This document shows positions 56,109-63,827 of a DNA stretch of 64,000 nt, piece after piece. The DNA lies in the NCBI GenBank assembly GCA_023458595.1, contig JAEWYT010000189.1, forward strand, positions 1 to 64,000. The letters run 5' to 3'. Positions within the stretch are counted from its first letter, which is position 1, and every line of letters starts with the position of its first letter. The stretch is from Pseudomonadota bacterium (GTDB taxonomy: Bacteria > Pseudomonadota > Alphaproteobacteria > Rhizobiales > Tepidamorphaceae). The position numbers were made by a program, and so were the translations under genes. Below the pieces are notes generated by a model. The model made no database searches, had not been told where the DNA came from, and saw only the letters and a list, made by a program, of their open reading frames with translations.

Positions 56109-57312
56109 CGGCGCCACCCCCGATCCTGACCGATCCCCGGGCGATTTCGTCCATGATGCGGCGCGCATCCTCGATGCCGTTCGCGTCGATCCCGACGGTC
56201 TCCAGCCTGCGCCCGGCGGTCGCGACGTCGGCACCGAGGACGGTCGAGGCGAGCGTGATCATGCCCTCGGTCATCGGCACGGCGACGCCGGCAAGCCGGG
56301 CGGCGGAGGCCAGCGGGACCAGCGATCCGATCGTCGCGTCGCGCAGGATCGCGGTCGCAGCGGCGCCCGCCGGCACCGGGCGGCTGCCCTCCCCGGCCGG
56401 CGCGCCGGCGTGAACGTCCATCCATTCGGCCGCCGTCGGCAGGTCGCGCACGCCGAAGACGCGGCCGACCGCGGCGCGCTCCTCGGCGAGGCGGGCGACG
56501 ACGGTCTCGTGCTCGGGTCCGATCAGGTTGCGGAACGTCCGGTTCTCGGCCAGCGGCACGCCGCCCATCGGCACCGCCGGCCCGCCGCTTCCGACAGCCG
56601 GGCCGCCGAGCAGGAGGGCCGGAGCCTCGACGAGGCCGGAGCCGTCGGCGAAGCCGGAATGGACCGTCGAGATCGCCGGCTTCAGGTTCGGCAGGTAGCG
56701 CGACAGCCCGGCGAGCACGGAGGGCCGCCCGCTCGGCAGCGTCGCCGCCGCGACGGGCGCGACCGGCGACAGGTTCAGCGTCGAGCCGGACGCGGAGAAC
56801 CAGTAGGGGAGCCCCTGCGTCTCGACCAGCGTGATGTCGGCCCTGGCGCCGCCGACGCGCAGGAGCCAGGCGGCTTCCAGCGCGCCCATCGAGCGGCCGG
56901 GGGCGAGCACCAGCACCTGCCCGTCGCGGACATGGTCGGCAAGCACCATCGCGTAGGTGCGCTGCTTGTGGATCGGCCCGGTCAGGAAGATCAGCTCGGC
57001 GCCGGCGACGGCGTTGTCGATCTCCGCCGTCGTCGCGATCGCGGGAATGCCGTCCTGGTCGGTCTGATAGGAGCCGACCGGACCGGCGCCGCGCAGGGCG
57101 ATGCCGGAGCGCAGCGCCGCCCGCTCCTCGCCATAGGCGGAGAACAGCGTGACGGACGCCCCCTCCGCCAGGCACAGGGCCGCGAGCAGGCGCGCGTCGG
57201 CGCCGCCGCCGAGCACCGTCACGCGGTCGTAGCGAGGCACGGCCTCGACGACGCCGCCCGCCCTGCGCGCGGCGACGGCCTCGGCGAATTCCTCGAATCC
57301 TGTGGCGCTCAT
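56101..57312 (-). CDS. opine (octopine/nopaline) dehydrogenase-like protein
   Basis: A 403-residue protein. The N-terminal part is a dinucleotide-binding fold (RVTVLGGGADARLLAALCLAEGASVTLF, about 30-57). The C-terminal helical domain has ATIGSLVPLASAARLAGVAVPMTEGMITLAS, the pattern of the octopine/nopaline dehydrogenase family. These enzymes make or split N-(carboxyalkyl) amino acids with NAD(P)H. A position between shell and aldehyde dehydrogenase genes is unusual; it may oxidise an N-substituted glutamate, or recycle NAD by reductive coupling. ATG 57312 is 46 bases after the BMC-H stop. The fold is recognised; the reaction is inferred. Confidence 0.72.
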   Translation of the reverse strand: MSATGFEEFAEAVAARRAGGVVEAVPRYDRVTVLGGGADARLLAALCLAEGASVTLFSAYGEERAALRSGIALRGAGPVGSYQTDQDGIPAIATTAEIDNAVAGAELIFLTGPIHKQRTYAMVLADHVRDGQVLVLAPGRSMGALEAAWLLRVGGARADITLVETQGLPYWFSASGSTLNLSPVAPVAAATLPSGRPSVLAGLSRYLPNLKPAISTVHSGFADGSGLVEAPALLLGGPAVGSGGPAVPMGGVPLAENRTFRNLIGPEHETVVARLAEERAAVGRVFGVRDLPTAAEWMDVHAGAPAGEGSRPVPAGAAATAILRDATIGSLVPLASAARLAGVAVPMTEGMITLASTVLGADVATAGRRLETVGIDANGIEDARRIMDEIARGSVRIGGGADG

Positions 57313-57358
57313 CGACCGGTATCCCCGTGGACGAAACGTCGGGCTGGTACCGGGTCGG

Positions 57359-57667
57359 CTACTCGGCGGAGCCGCCACCCAGCGCCGCGATGATCGCCTC
57401 CAGCTCCTCGTGCGGACGCGGAATGACATGCACCGCGACGACCTCGCCCACCTTGTTGGCGGCGATGGAGCCGGCGTCCGTCGCCGCCTTCACCGCGCCG
57501 ACCTCGCCGCGCACCAGCGTGGAAACGAGTCCGCCGCCGGACTTCGTCTGCGCGATGATCGTGACGCTCGCCGCCTTGACCATGGCGTCCGCCGCCTCGA
57601 TGGACGCCACGAGACCGCGGGTCTCGATCATGCCCAGCGCCATCTGTCCGCTGACCGGTTTTGCCAT
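57359..57667 (-). CDS. BMC-H hexameric shell protein
   Basis: A 102-residue single BMC-domain protein: ALGMIETRGLVASIEAADAMVKAA, the pore region KSGGGLVSTLVRGEVGAVKAATDAG, and VVAVHVIPRPHEELEAII. It is of the PduA/EutM type that builds the main facets of the shell. The pore loop SGGG is glycine-rich, so the pore is lined mostly by backbone, as in small-metabolite pores. It is the only BMC-H in the window. ATG 57667 lies one base after the BMC-P stop; the longer frame upstream is a shadow of BMC-P. Confidence 0.95.
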   Translation of the reverse strand: MAKPVSGQMALGMIETRGLVASIEAADAMVKAASVTIIAQTKSGGGLVSTLVRGEVGAVKAATDAGSIAANKVGEVVAVHVIPRPHEELEAIIAALGGGSAE

Positions 57668-57668
57668 T

Positions 57669-57977
57669 TCACCCGTTCCTTCTTCTGGTGGGGGCCTTTT
57701 TCGCCGAGCCGCCCGCGATGTCGACATGATCGACGACCGCGACGATCGCGGCATCGATCGGTACTCCCGCAACCGCCGCCGGCAGCCGCGCCGCGGAGCC
57801 GGTGACGAGCATGACCAGGTCGCCCACGCCGGCGCCGCAGGTGTCCGCGGCGACGACGGCCGTCTCGAGCACGTTGCCGGCACCGTCCTCGACGTCGGTG
57901 ACGAGCAGCTTGTGCCCCGTGAGCTGAGCCGCCTTCACGGACGCCGTGACGGTCCCGGTGACGCGGGCGATCTTCAT
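57669..57977 (-). CDS. BMC-P pentameric vertex protein (EutN/CcmL family)
   Basis: A 102-residue EutN/CcmL/CsoS4-type protein that caps shell vertices: MKIARVTGTVTASVKAAQLTGHKLLVTDV, then GAGVGDLVMLVTGSAAR and the late PIDAAIVAVVDHVDI. There is an extra basic tail (KKAPTRRRNG). It lies three bases after the ligase stop. It is the only BMC-P in the window, so the shell may be built from one H, one T and one P protein. Confidence 0.93.
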   Translation of the reverse strand: MKIARVTGTVTASVKAAQLTGHKLLVTDVEDGAGNVLETAVVAADTCGAGVGDLVMLVTGSAARLPAAVAGVPIDAAIVAVVDHVDIAGGSAKKAPTRRRNG

Positions 57978-57980
57978 CGT

Positions 57981-59276
57981 TCACATGTTCCCGAGATAGC
58001 GGTCGACCTCGACCGGCGTGACCTGAGAGGCGACGAAGCCGATCTCGCGCTCGCACATCTGCAGGAGCAACTCGTAGAGGTGCTCGCCGCAGAGCTCCTT
58101 GAGGAAGCCGGATTCGCGGGCGAGCCGCACGGCCTCGCCGAGATCGGCCGGGATCGGACCCGCCTCCTCGTCGAGATAGCCGTTGCCGCTGGTGATCGGG
58201 CCCGGCTCGAGGCCCTGCTCGATGCCGTCGAGGCCGGCGGCGATGTCGGAGGCGATCAGCAGATAGGGATTGCAGTCGGCGCTGCCGTCCCGCTTCTCGA
58301 CGCGGGTCGCCTTGTCCGAGCCCTCGATGATGCGGATGCCGACGGTGCGGTTGTCGACGCCCCAGGTGGTGTTGATCGGGCAGAAGGAGAACGGCTGGCG
58401 GCGACGGTAGGCGTTCGGCGTCGTGGTGTTGCAGACGGACATCTCGGCCATGTGCTTCTGCAGGCCGGCGACGAAGCTGCGGCCGGTCTTGCTGAGCCTG
58501 CCCTTGTCGGCGAAGACGTTCTTGCCGTCCTTCCACAGCGAGTAGTGGGCGTGGAAGCCGCTGCCCGACAGCTCGAAGAAGGGCTTGGCCATGAAGGTCG
58601 CGCGATAGCCGTGGTGGACGGCGAGCTGCTTGACCAGCGAGCGGAACATGACGACCCGGTCGGCGGCCTGCAGCGCCTCGCCGTAGCGGATGTTCACCTC
58701 GACCTGGCCCGGCGCGTATTCAGGGTTCGACTGCTCGATCGGGATGCCGGTCTCGTTGATCTGCTGGCGGATCGGGCCGAGCACGTGCTCGATCTCGGCG
58801 GCGCGCTCGAGACCGTAGACCTGGATGCCCTGGTCCTTCGGCCGGTTGGTCGCCGGGTCCAGCAGGTAGAACTCGAGCTCGGTGCCAACGTTGACCGTAT
58901 AGCCCATCGACCGGGCGCGCTCGACCTGCTGGATGAGCACGTTGCGGGGGTCGAGCGGGACAGGCTTGTGGTCCATGCCCTCGGCATAGCCCAGGCAGAA
59001 GGCGACGCCCGGCTCCCAGGGCATCGACACGGGCTTCGCCAGCGGGAACAAGTGCATGTCGGGATAGCCGTTGCCGAAGTTCACGTACGGCGTGTCCCAG
59101 ACGTCGCAGGTCATGTCGATCGCGAAGAGCGCGATCGACAGCGCGTTGCCCTCCTCGCAGGTGATGTTCCAATGAGACGCGGGGATGCGCTTGCCACGCA
59201 TGATCCCGCACAGATCCCCCACGCCCAGCACGACCGTATGCGTGCCCTCGGGCAGACTGAAATCGCCTTGCTTCAA
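57981..59276 (-). CDS. glutamine synthetase-like gamma-glutamyl-amine ligase
   Basis: A 431-residue member of the glutamine synthetase superfamily. It shows GDLCGIMRGKRIP, GTELEFYLLD, EYAPGQVEVN, FMAKPF, SGSGFHAHYSLW, NRTVGIRI and EKRDGSADCNPYL, so the ATP, metal and glutamate sites are intact. It is not housekeeping GlnA: the Tyr adenylylation region is absent and the context differs. Relatives such as PuuA and GmaS join glutamate to an amine instead of ammonia. Start: a TTG at 59276 with GGAGG six bases away gives the normal N-terminus; no ATG fits. It is first in the shell operon and next to GlxBCD and an FAD oxidase, as in N-methylglutamate-type pathways. Confidence 0.85.
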   Translation of the reverse strand: MKQGDFSLPEGTHTVVLGVGDLCGIMRGKRIPASHWNITCEEGNALSIALFAIDMTCDVWDTPYVNFGNGYPDMHLFPLAKPVSMPWEPGVAFCLGYAEGMDHKPVPLDPRNVLIQQVERARSMGYTVNVGTELEFYLLDPATNRPKDQGIQVYGLERAAEIEHVLGPIRQQINETGIPIEQSNPEYAPGQVEVNIRYGEALQAADRVVMFRSLVKQLAVHHGYRATFMAKPFFELSGSGFHAHYSLWKDGKNVFADKGRLSKTGRSFVAGLQKHMAEMSVCNTTTPNAYRRRQPFSFCPINTTWGVDNRTVGIRIIEGSDKATRVEKRDGSADCNPYLLIASDIAAGLDGIEQGLEPGPITSGNGYLDEEAGPIPADLGEAVRLARESGFLKELCGEHLYELLLQMCEREIGFVASQVTPVEVDRYLGNM

Positions 59277-59327
59277 GATCCCCTCCGGCCTTCGCCGTTC
59301 GCCACTCGCCGATCCTTGAACAGTCTT

Positions 59328-59342
59328 TGTATTCAGTATACA
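59328..59342. promoter_or_regulatory. operator-like palindrome 2 (divergent ligase/oxidase promoter)
   Basis: TGTATTCAGTATACA, with perfect TGTAT/ATACA arms around five bases, in the 105-base gap between the divergent ligase and FAD oxidoreductase starts. An extra half-site ACAGTAT directly follows (59340-59346), as in palindrome 1. One bound regulator here could control both directions. Confidence 0.7.
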
Positions 59343-59381
59343 GTATGCACAAGAAATTGCGCGCGCAAGAGGAATTTGCCG

Positions 59382-60521
59382 ATGGCACGCTCCAGTGCAG
59401 TGGTTGTGGGCGCCGGGATCGCCGGCGTCATGACGGCTCTGGAGCTGGCCCGGCGAGGCGAAAGCGTAACGCTGATCGACCGCTGGGAGCCAGGGCATTC
59501 TCGTGCTTCGTCGACTGACTATAACCGCGTCATCCGCGCGATACACGGCCGCGACGAGTTCTACACGCGCTGGGCGCGGGAGGCTCGGCTCAGGTGGATG
59601 GAACTGCAGGCGGAGATCGGCTGGACGCTCTACTACGAATGCGGCGCGCTGATCCTCGCGACCGAGGGCCACTGCCACTGGGAGGACGCGACGGCGGAGA
59701 CCTTCGACAAGCTCGGCGTGCCCTACTACCGCTTCTCCGCGCAGGAGACGGCGGTGCGCTTCCCCCAGTTCGACACGTCCTCGATCGCCTATTCGCTCTA
59801 CGAGCCGGAAGCCGGGATGATCATGGCGCACCGGGGCGTGCGCGCCGGGCTCGAGCTGTTCAAGCGCGCCGGCGGCAAGGTCGAGCGCGGCCACGTCACG
59901 ACGGACGCCGGCGAGAAGCTGCACCTGAACGGCAAGCCGCTCGAGGCCGACCTGATCGTCGTGGCGACCGGCCCGTGGATGGCCGACATGTATCCGCGCA
60001 CGGTGAAGCCGATCACCGCGGTCGTCGGCGTCAACGTGCTCTACACCTCGACGCCGGACGGCGACGCCTCCTTCGACCAGGAGAACATGCCCTGCTGGAT
60101 CGACCACGGCGAGCATTCGTTCGGCCTGCCGTCGACCGAGGGCTCGGGCGTGAAGGCGGCCGTCGTCATCCCCGACAAGATCGACCTCGACAACGACGAG
60201 CGGCTGATCCGCCGCGAGACGCTGGCGCGCACGCGCAGCTACATCAGGAAGCGCTTCCCCGGCCTGGTGGGGCAGAAGGTCGTCGATTCGAAGTTCAACC
60301 AGATCATCCTGACGCCCGACACCCACTTCATCGTCGACTGGCACCCGCAGCACCAGAACGTCCTGCTCGCCGGCGGCTGCTCCGGCCACCTCTACAAGCA
60401 CGGACCGGTGTTCGGGGACTTCGTCGCGGGCGTGGGGCGGAAGGAATACGGCACCGCCGACCGCTTCAAGATCGCCGGCCGGCGCAAGCTGATGCCGAGC
60501 GAGAGCCCGTCGGGGCGGTGA
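59382..60521 (+). CDS. FAD-dependent amine oxidoreductase (sarcosine oxidase/MTOX-like DAO family)
   Basis: A 379-residue protein of the monomeric sarcosine oxidase group: dinucleotide motif VVVGAGIAGVMTALELARRGESV at the N-terminus, LIVVATGPW, TPDTHFIVDWHP and GGCSGHLYKHGPVFGDFVAG. Relatives oxidise secondary or tertiary N-alkyl amino acids to an imine, which hydrolyses to aldehyde and amine. The cysteine that holds FAD covalently in sarcosine oxidase aligns by eye with Asn in KFNQIILTPD, so FAD is probably not covalently bound. The ATG at 59382 has AGAGGA upstream; the very long in-frame extension 5' of it is antisense to the ligase. Divergent from the ligase with a shared operator. Confidence 0.85.
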   Translation: MARSSAVVVGAGIAGVMTALELARRGESVTLIDRWEPGHSRASSTDYNRVIRAIHGRDEFYTRWAREARLRWMELQAEIGWTLYYECGALILATEGHCHWEDATAETFDKLGVPYYRFSAQETAVRFPQFDTSSIAYSLYEPEAGMIMAHRGVRAGLELFKRAGGKVERGHVTTDAGEKLHLNGKPLEADLIVVATGPWMADMYPRTVKPITAVVGVNVLYTSTPDGDASFDQENMPCWIDHGEHSFGLPSTEGSGVKAAVVIPDKIDLDNDERLIRRETLARTRSYIRKRFPGLVGQKVVDSKFNQIILTPDTHFIVDWHPQHQNVLLAGGCSGHLYKHGPVFGDFVAGVGRKEYGTADRFKIAGRRKLMPSESPSGR

Positions 60522-60574
60522 GCGGGGCTGGATAGTCGTGTTTGGGCAGGCGCGGAGCCTGCCGCGCGGCCCCC

Positions 60575-60765
60575 TCACCCTACCCTCTCCCCCGCGGGGG
60601 AGAGGGAACCTGGCGCACGGCTGCGGAGTCTTTTGCCGAGGCAGCATTGGATGCCACTGGCTCCGTTCCCTCTCCCTCGGGGGAGAGGGATGCGGAGGCT
60701 TGGCGAACCGGAGGTGAGCCTAGCCGGAGCCGGGTGAGGGGGCGCTCGCCCTCACCTCACCACTC
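60575..60765. repeat. REP-like inverted-repeat element
   Basis: In the gap between two convergent genes. It holds the perfect palindrome CCCTCTCCCCCGCG... (60583-60606), an imperfect second copy (CCCTCTCCCTCGGGGGAGAG, about 60669-60688) and outer arms CCCCTCACCCT (about 60571-60581) and GGGTGAGGGGGCG (about 60731-60743), so the whole piece can fold as two hairpins within a larger inverted repeat. A further hairpin AGGGGGCGCTCGCCCT overlaps the right arm. This is the build of the intergenic REP/BIME-type elements common in Hyphomicrobiales. It can also act as a terminator for both genes. Confidence 0.7.
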
Positions 60766-62175
60766 GTACGCCCGGTCGATCCCCGCCATCTTGACGCCGG
60801 TGAAGGCCGAGGCCTCGAAGGACAGGGCGCGCAGGTCCTCGACCTCGAGGTTGTGGACGGAGGACTTCCCGCACGCCTTGGCGAGCGCGGTGATCTCCAT
60901 CGTCATGGCGGCGAGGTAGCGGGCGATGCGCTCGGCGCCGGCCGGGACGTGCATGCGCTTGATGAGCTCCGGGTCCTGCGTGGCGATGCCGACCGGGCAG
61001 AGGCCGGTGTGGCAGTGATGGCAGGCGCCGGGCGCGGTGCCGAGCTTCTCGTAGTCCTCCAGATAGCGCGGCGAGTTGCAGCCGAGCGCCATCATCGCGC
61101 CGTTGCCGACCATGACCGCGTCGGCGCCGAGCGCCAGGCACTTCGCCGCGTCGACGCCGGAGCGGATGCCGCCGGCGGCGACGAGGTTGACCTTGCCGGT
61201 CATGCCGCACTCGTCGAGCGCCTCGCGGGCGGCGCGGATGGCGCTGATCGTCGGGATGCCGGTGTGGTTCAGCAGCATCTCGGGCGAAGCGCCGGTGCCG
61301 CCCTCTGCGCCGTCGACGACGATCACGTCGGCGCCCGCCTTGGCGGCGATCGCCACGTCGTAGCGCGGCCGCGTCGCGCCCATCTTCACGAAGATCGGGA
61401 TCTGGTAGTTGGTGGCGATCCTGAGCTCCTCGAGCTTCACGGCGAGGTCGTCTGCGCCGAGGAAGTCGGGGTGGCGGATGGTCGAGCGCTGGTCGACGCC
61501 GACCGGCAGCGTGCGCATCTTCGAGATGCGCTCGGAAACCTTCATGCCGAGCAGCAGGCCGCCGGTGCCGGGCTTGGCGCCCTGCCCGACCACCAGCTCG
61601 ATCGCGTCGGCGCGGCGCAGGTGATCGAGGTCGATGCGGTAGCGGGCCGGCGACATCTGGTAGAGCAGCGTCGTGGAGGCCTCGCGCTCCTCCTCGAGCA
61701 TGCCGCCCTCGCCGGTGCAGGTCATGGTGCCGGCCTTGGAGGCGCCGTAGCCGAGCGCGGCCTTGGCCGGCGCCGACAGGGCGCCAAAGGACATCGAGGC
61801 GATGTAGATCGGGATCTTCAGTTCCAGCGGCTTCTCGACGATGCCGCGGCCGGCGCCGAGCACCGTCGTCGCGTCGCAGCTCTCGCGATAGCCCTCGAGC
61901 GGCAGGCGCGTCATCGTCGCCGGCACGAAGGTCAGGTCGTCGAAGGTCGGCAGCCGCTTGTTGAAGGTGTTGAAGCCCCGCACCTGGTAGCGGCCGAGCT
62001 GGGCGAGCGCGTGCACCTCCGAGATCGCCTCGGGGGTCCAGCGCGTCGAACCGCCCTCCGCGTAGGAGGACGGCACGCCGGCGGGCCGGCCCGGCACCGC
62101 CCCGTCGCCGAACTTGATGTCGGCCTCGGAGGGCATGTCGAAGGGGTACTGGTAGGTGTTCAGATCATCAGCCAT
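60757..62175 (-). CDS. glxD: GlxD/MgsC-like FMN- and Fe-S-binding glutamate synthase domain protein
   Basis: A 472-residue protein matching the central FMN domain of glutamate synthase large subunit but not the whole 1500-residue enzyme. Features: YGASKAGTMTCTGEGGM, GQGAKPGTGGLLLG, VKMGATRPRYDVA, IVVDGAEGGTGASP, and a 3Fe-4S motif with Cys in CNSPRY and CHHCHTGLCPVG. With separate GlxB and GlxC subunits this forms the trio found in the alphaproteobacterial glx cluster and in N-methylglutamate synthase (MgsABC), which moves a methylamine unit from gamma-glutamylmethylamide to glutamate. Overlaps the GlxC gene by 16 bases. A related N-alkylglutamate reaction is proposed here. Confidence 0.88.
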   Translation of the reverse strand: MADDLNTYQYPFDMPSEADIKFGDGAVPGRPAGVPSSYAEGGSTRWTPEAISEVHALAQLGRYQVRGFNTFNKRLPTFDDLTFVPATMTRLPLEGYRESCDATTVLGAGRGIVEKPLELKIPIYIASMSFGALSAPAKAALGYGASKAGTMTCTGEGGMLEEEREASTTLLYQMSPARYRIDLDHLRRADAIELVVGQGAKPGTGGLLLGMKVSERISKMRTLPVGVDQRSTIRHPDFLGADDLAVKLEELRIATNYQIPIFVKMGATRPRYDVAIAAKAGADVIVVDGAEGGTGASPEMLLNHTGIPTISAIRAAREALDECGMTGKVNLVAAGGIRSGVDAAKCLALGADAVMVGNGAMMALGCNSPRYLEDYEKLGTAPGACHHCHTGLCPVGIATQDPELIKRMHVPAGAERIARYLAAMTMEITALAKACGKSSVHNLEVEDLRALSFEASAFTGVKMAGIDRAYEW

Positions 62176-62858
62176 GCGCCTGCATCCCGGCTCTCGAAGT
62201 ACCAGAGGCGCTGACCCGAAATCATCTTGCGCCAGTTCCGTGAGGTGTCCTTCAGCCCGAGCGGATCGAGAATGGCGTCGACCTCGGCCACCTCTTCCGC
62301 CGTCGGCTCGAGCACCTTGACGTCGACGCCGAGACTGTCGACCTCGCCGGCGACCCAGACCTCGCCGGCCCACAGCGCGTCGGCGCAGGAATGGCCGGCG
62401 CCTCCGAGCGCGATGATCTTGCCGGAATGGGCCATGAAGCCGGACTGGTAGCCGACCTTGCCCTCGACGACGATGTTGCCCGCCTTCATCGCCACGCCGC
62501 AGCGCGGACCGCAGTTGCCCTTCACGTGGATCAGGCCGCCGGTCATCGCCGCCCCGCAGGACATGCCCGCGTAGCCGCCGACCGTGACGTGACCGTCCGA
62601 CATGCCCTCGGCGACCGCCCAGCCGCAGTTGCGCTCGATGCCGACGGTGGCGCCGGTGTTGAGGCCCGCGCAGTAGTAGCCGACGCTGCCCTCGAAATGG
62701 ATGTCGACGCCCGGCGGCAGGCCGACGCCGAGATTGTGCCGCGACAGGGTGTTGACCACGCGGATCGGCCTGCCCGTCGCGCAGGCCGCCTGGATCTCCT
62801 GGTTGATTTCGCGGATCGGGCGGTCGCCGACGTCGATGACGATCTCGCCCCGGCTCAC
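62160..62858 (-). CDS. glxC: GlxC/MgsB-like GXGXG-domain subunit
   Basis: A 232-residue protein consisting of the C-terminal GXGXG beta-helix domain of glutamate synthases: repeats such as GSVGYYCAGLNTGATVGI, GGYAGMSCGAAMTGG, KGNCGPRCGVAMKAG and GKVGYQSGFMAHSGKIIALGGAG. It has a structural role linking the amidotransferase and FMN subunits. The GTG start at 62858 overlaps the GlxB stop (GTGA) and has GGAGG upstream; a longer frame upstream is the shadow of glxB. Confidence 0.88.
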   Translation of the reverse strand: MSRGEIVIDVGDRPIREINQEIQAACATGRPIRVVNTLSRHNLGVGLPPGVDIHFEGSVGYYCAGLNTGATVGIERNCGWAVAEGMSDGHVTVGGYAGMSCGAAMTGGLIHVKGNCGPRCGVAMKAGNIVVEGKVGYQSGFMAHSGKIIALGGAGHSCADALWAGEVWVAGEVDSLGVDVKVLEPTAEEVAEVDAILDPLGLKDTSRNWRKMISGQRLWYFESRDAGAWLMI

Positions 62859-63799
62859 GCCGCCGCCCTCCGGTTGCCGACGCCCCATATCTCGGTGAGG
62901 CTCGGACCGTCGTAGTTGAGGACGTCGCACTCGCCCCGGAAGATGCGGCGCACCGCCTGCTCCTCGGTCGCGGCGGCGAACTCGCCGTCCTGCCAGACGA
63001 CGACGAGCGGCTTCATGGCGTAGCGGTCCTTGGCGAAGCCGATGCCGTTCTGGTCGGCGATCATGTAGGTGAAGACGCCGTCGATCTCCCTGATCGACTT
63101 CTTCAGCGCCTGCTCGAGCGTCAGGCCCTCGCTCATCTCGTGCGAGACCCACACGGCGATCAGCTCGCTGTCGTTCTCGGTGAGGAAGCGGTAGCCGAGC
63201 CGGTGCAGGCGGTCGCGCCAGGTGTAGTAGTTGGTGATCTGGCCGTTGTGGACGATCGCGACGTCGGGGAACGGCCGCGCCCAGAAGGGATGGCTCGCGT
63301 TCGGCAGCACCGAGCTTTCGGTCGCGAGACGGGCGTGGCCGAGGCCGTGGGTGCCGATCATGTCGCGCACGCCGTGCTTGTCGGCCACATCCTCGGCGCT
63401 GCCCATGTCCTTCACGATCTCGAGCGAGCGGCCGCAGGACTGGACCTCGAAGCGGTCCGTCATGGCGTCGGCGTCGTTGATCCAGCGGGCGAGGTCGTCG
63501 GGATCGGAGATCACCGCCCGGAAGCAGTAGTGGGCCGCGTCGGAGGTGACGAAGGTCGGCTCCTCGAGGAAGTCCGAACCGTGCTCCTTCAGGATCAGGC
63601 GGAAGTCCTCCATGTCCTGACCGAGACGGGCGTTGTTGAAACCCATGCCGCGGAGGATATATCCCTCGTCACGCGGGATGCCGTAGACGGCGAACCCGGT
63701 GCTGTCCGCACCGCGGTGCTCCTGCGCATCCATCAGTTCGACGAGATCGTTTCCGACGCGCCCGGGGGCTTTGAGAATTCTGCCAGCGATACCACACAC
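62855..63799 (-). CDS. glxB: GlxB/MgsA-like class II glutamine amidotransferase subunit
   Basis: A 314-residue Ntn-type amidotransferase. The GTG start at 63799 puts the catalytic Cys directly after the initiator (MCGIAG), with GGGAG upstream; a start six codons earlier would block the required N-terminal Cys. Other features are QEHRGADSTG, GLGHARLATES, NGQITNYYTWRDRL and DSELIAVWV. It is the glutaminase-like part of the GlxBCD/MgsABC complex; in MgsABC it is thought to release the amine from a gamma-glutamyl amide. First gene of the trio, 29 bases from an operator-like palindrome. Confidence 0.9.
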   Translation of the reverse strand: MCGIAGRILKAPGRVGNDLVELMDAQEHRGADSTGFAVYGIPRDEGYILRGMGFNNARLGQDMEDFRLILKEHGSDFLEEPTFVTSDAAHYCFRAVISDPDDLARWINDADAMTDRFEVQSCGRSLEIVKDMGSAEDVADKHGVRDMIGTHGLGHARLATESSVLPNASHPFWARPFPDVAIVHNGQITNYYTWRDRLHRLGYRFLTENDSELIAVWVSHEMSEGLTLEQALKKSIREIDGVFTYMIADQNGIGFAKDRYAMKPLVVVWQDGEFAAATEEQAVRRIFRGECDVLNYDGPSLTEIWGVGNRRAAA

Positions 63800-63827
63800 G
63801 TTTGCATCTCCCACCAATCATGTATAC

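Noticed and set aside
57981..59276. Housekeeping glutamine synthetase glnA
   Set aside because: Different length and context, no adenylylation-site region, and embedded in a shell operon next to GlxBCD; a gamma-glutamyl-amine ligase fits better.
57327..59381. Long in-frame extension upstream of the FAD oxidoreductase
   Set aside because: It is antisense to the BMC-H, BMC-P and ligase genes, has no family-like sequence, and the oxidase has a normal start with ribosome-binding site at 59382.
60757..63799. Housekeeping glutamate synthase gltB
   Set aside because: The domains are split into three separate short genes and there is no gltD; this is the GlxBCD/MgsABC arrangement.
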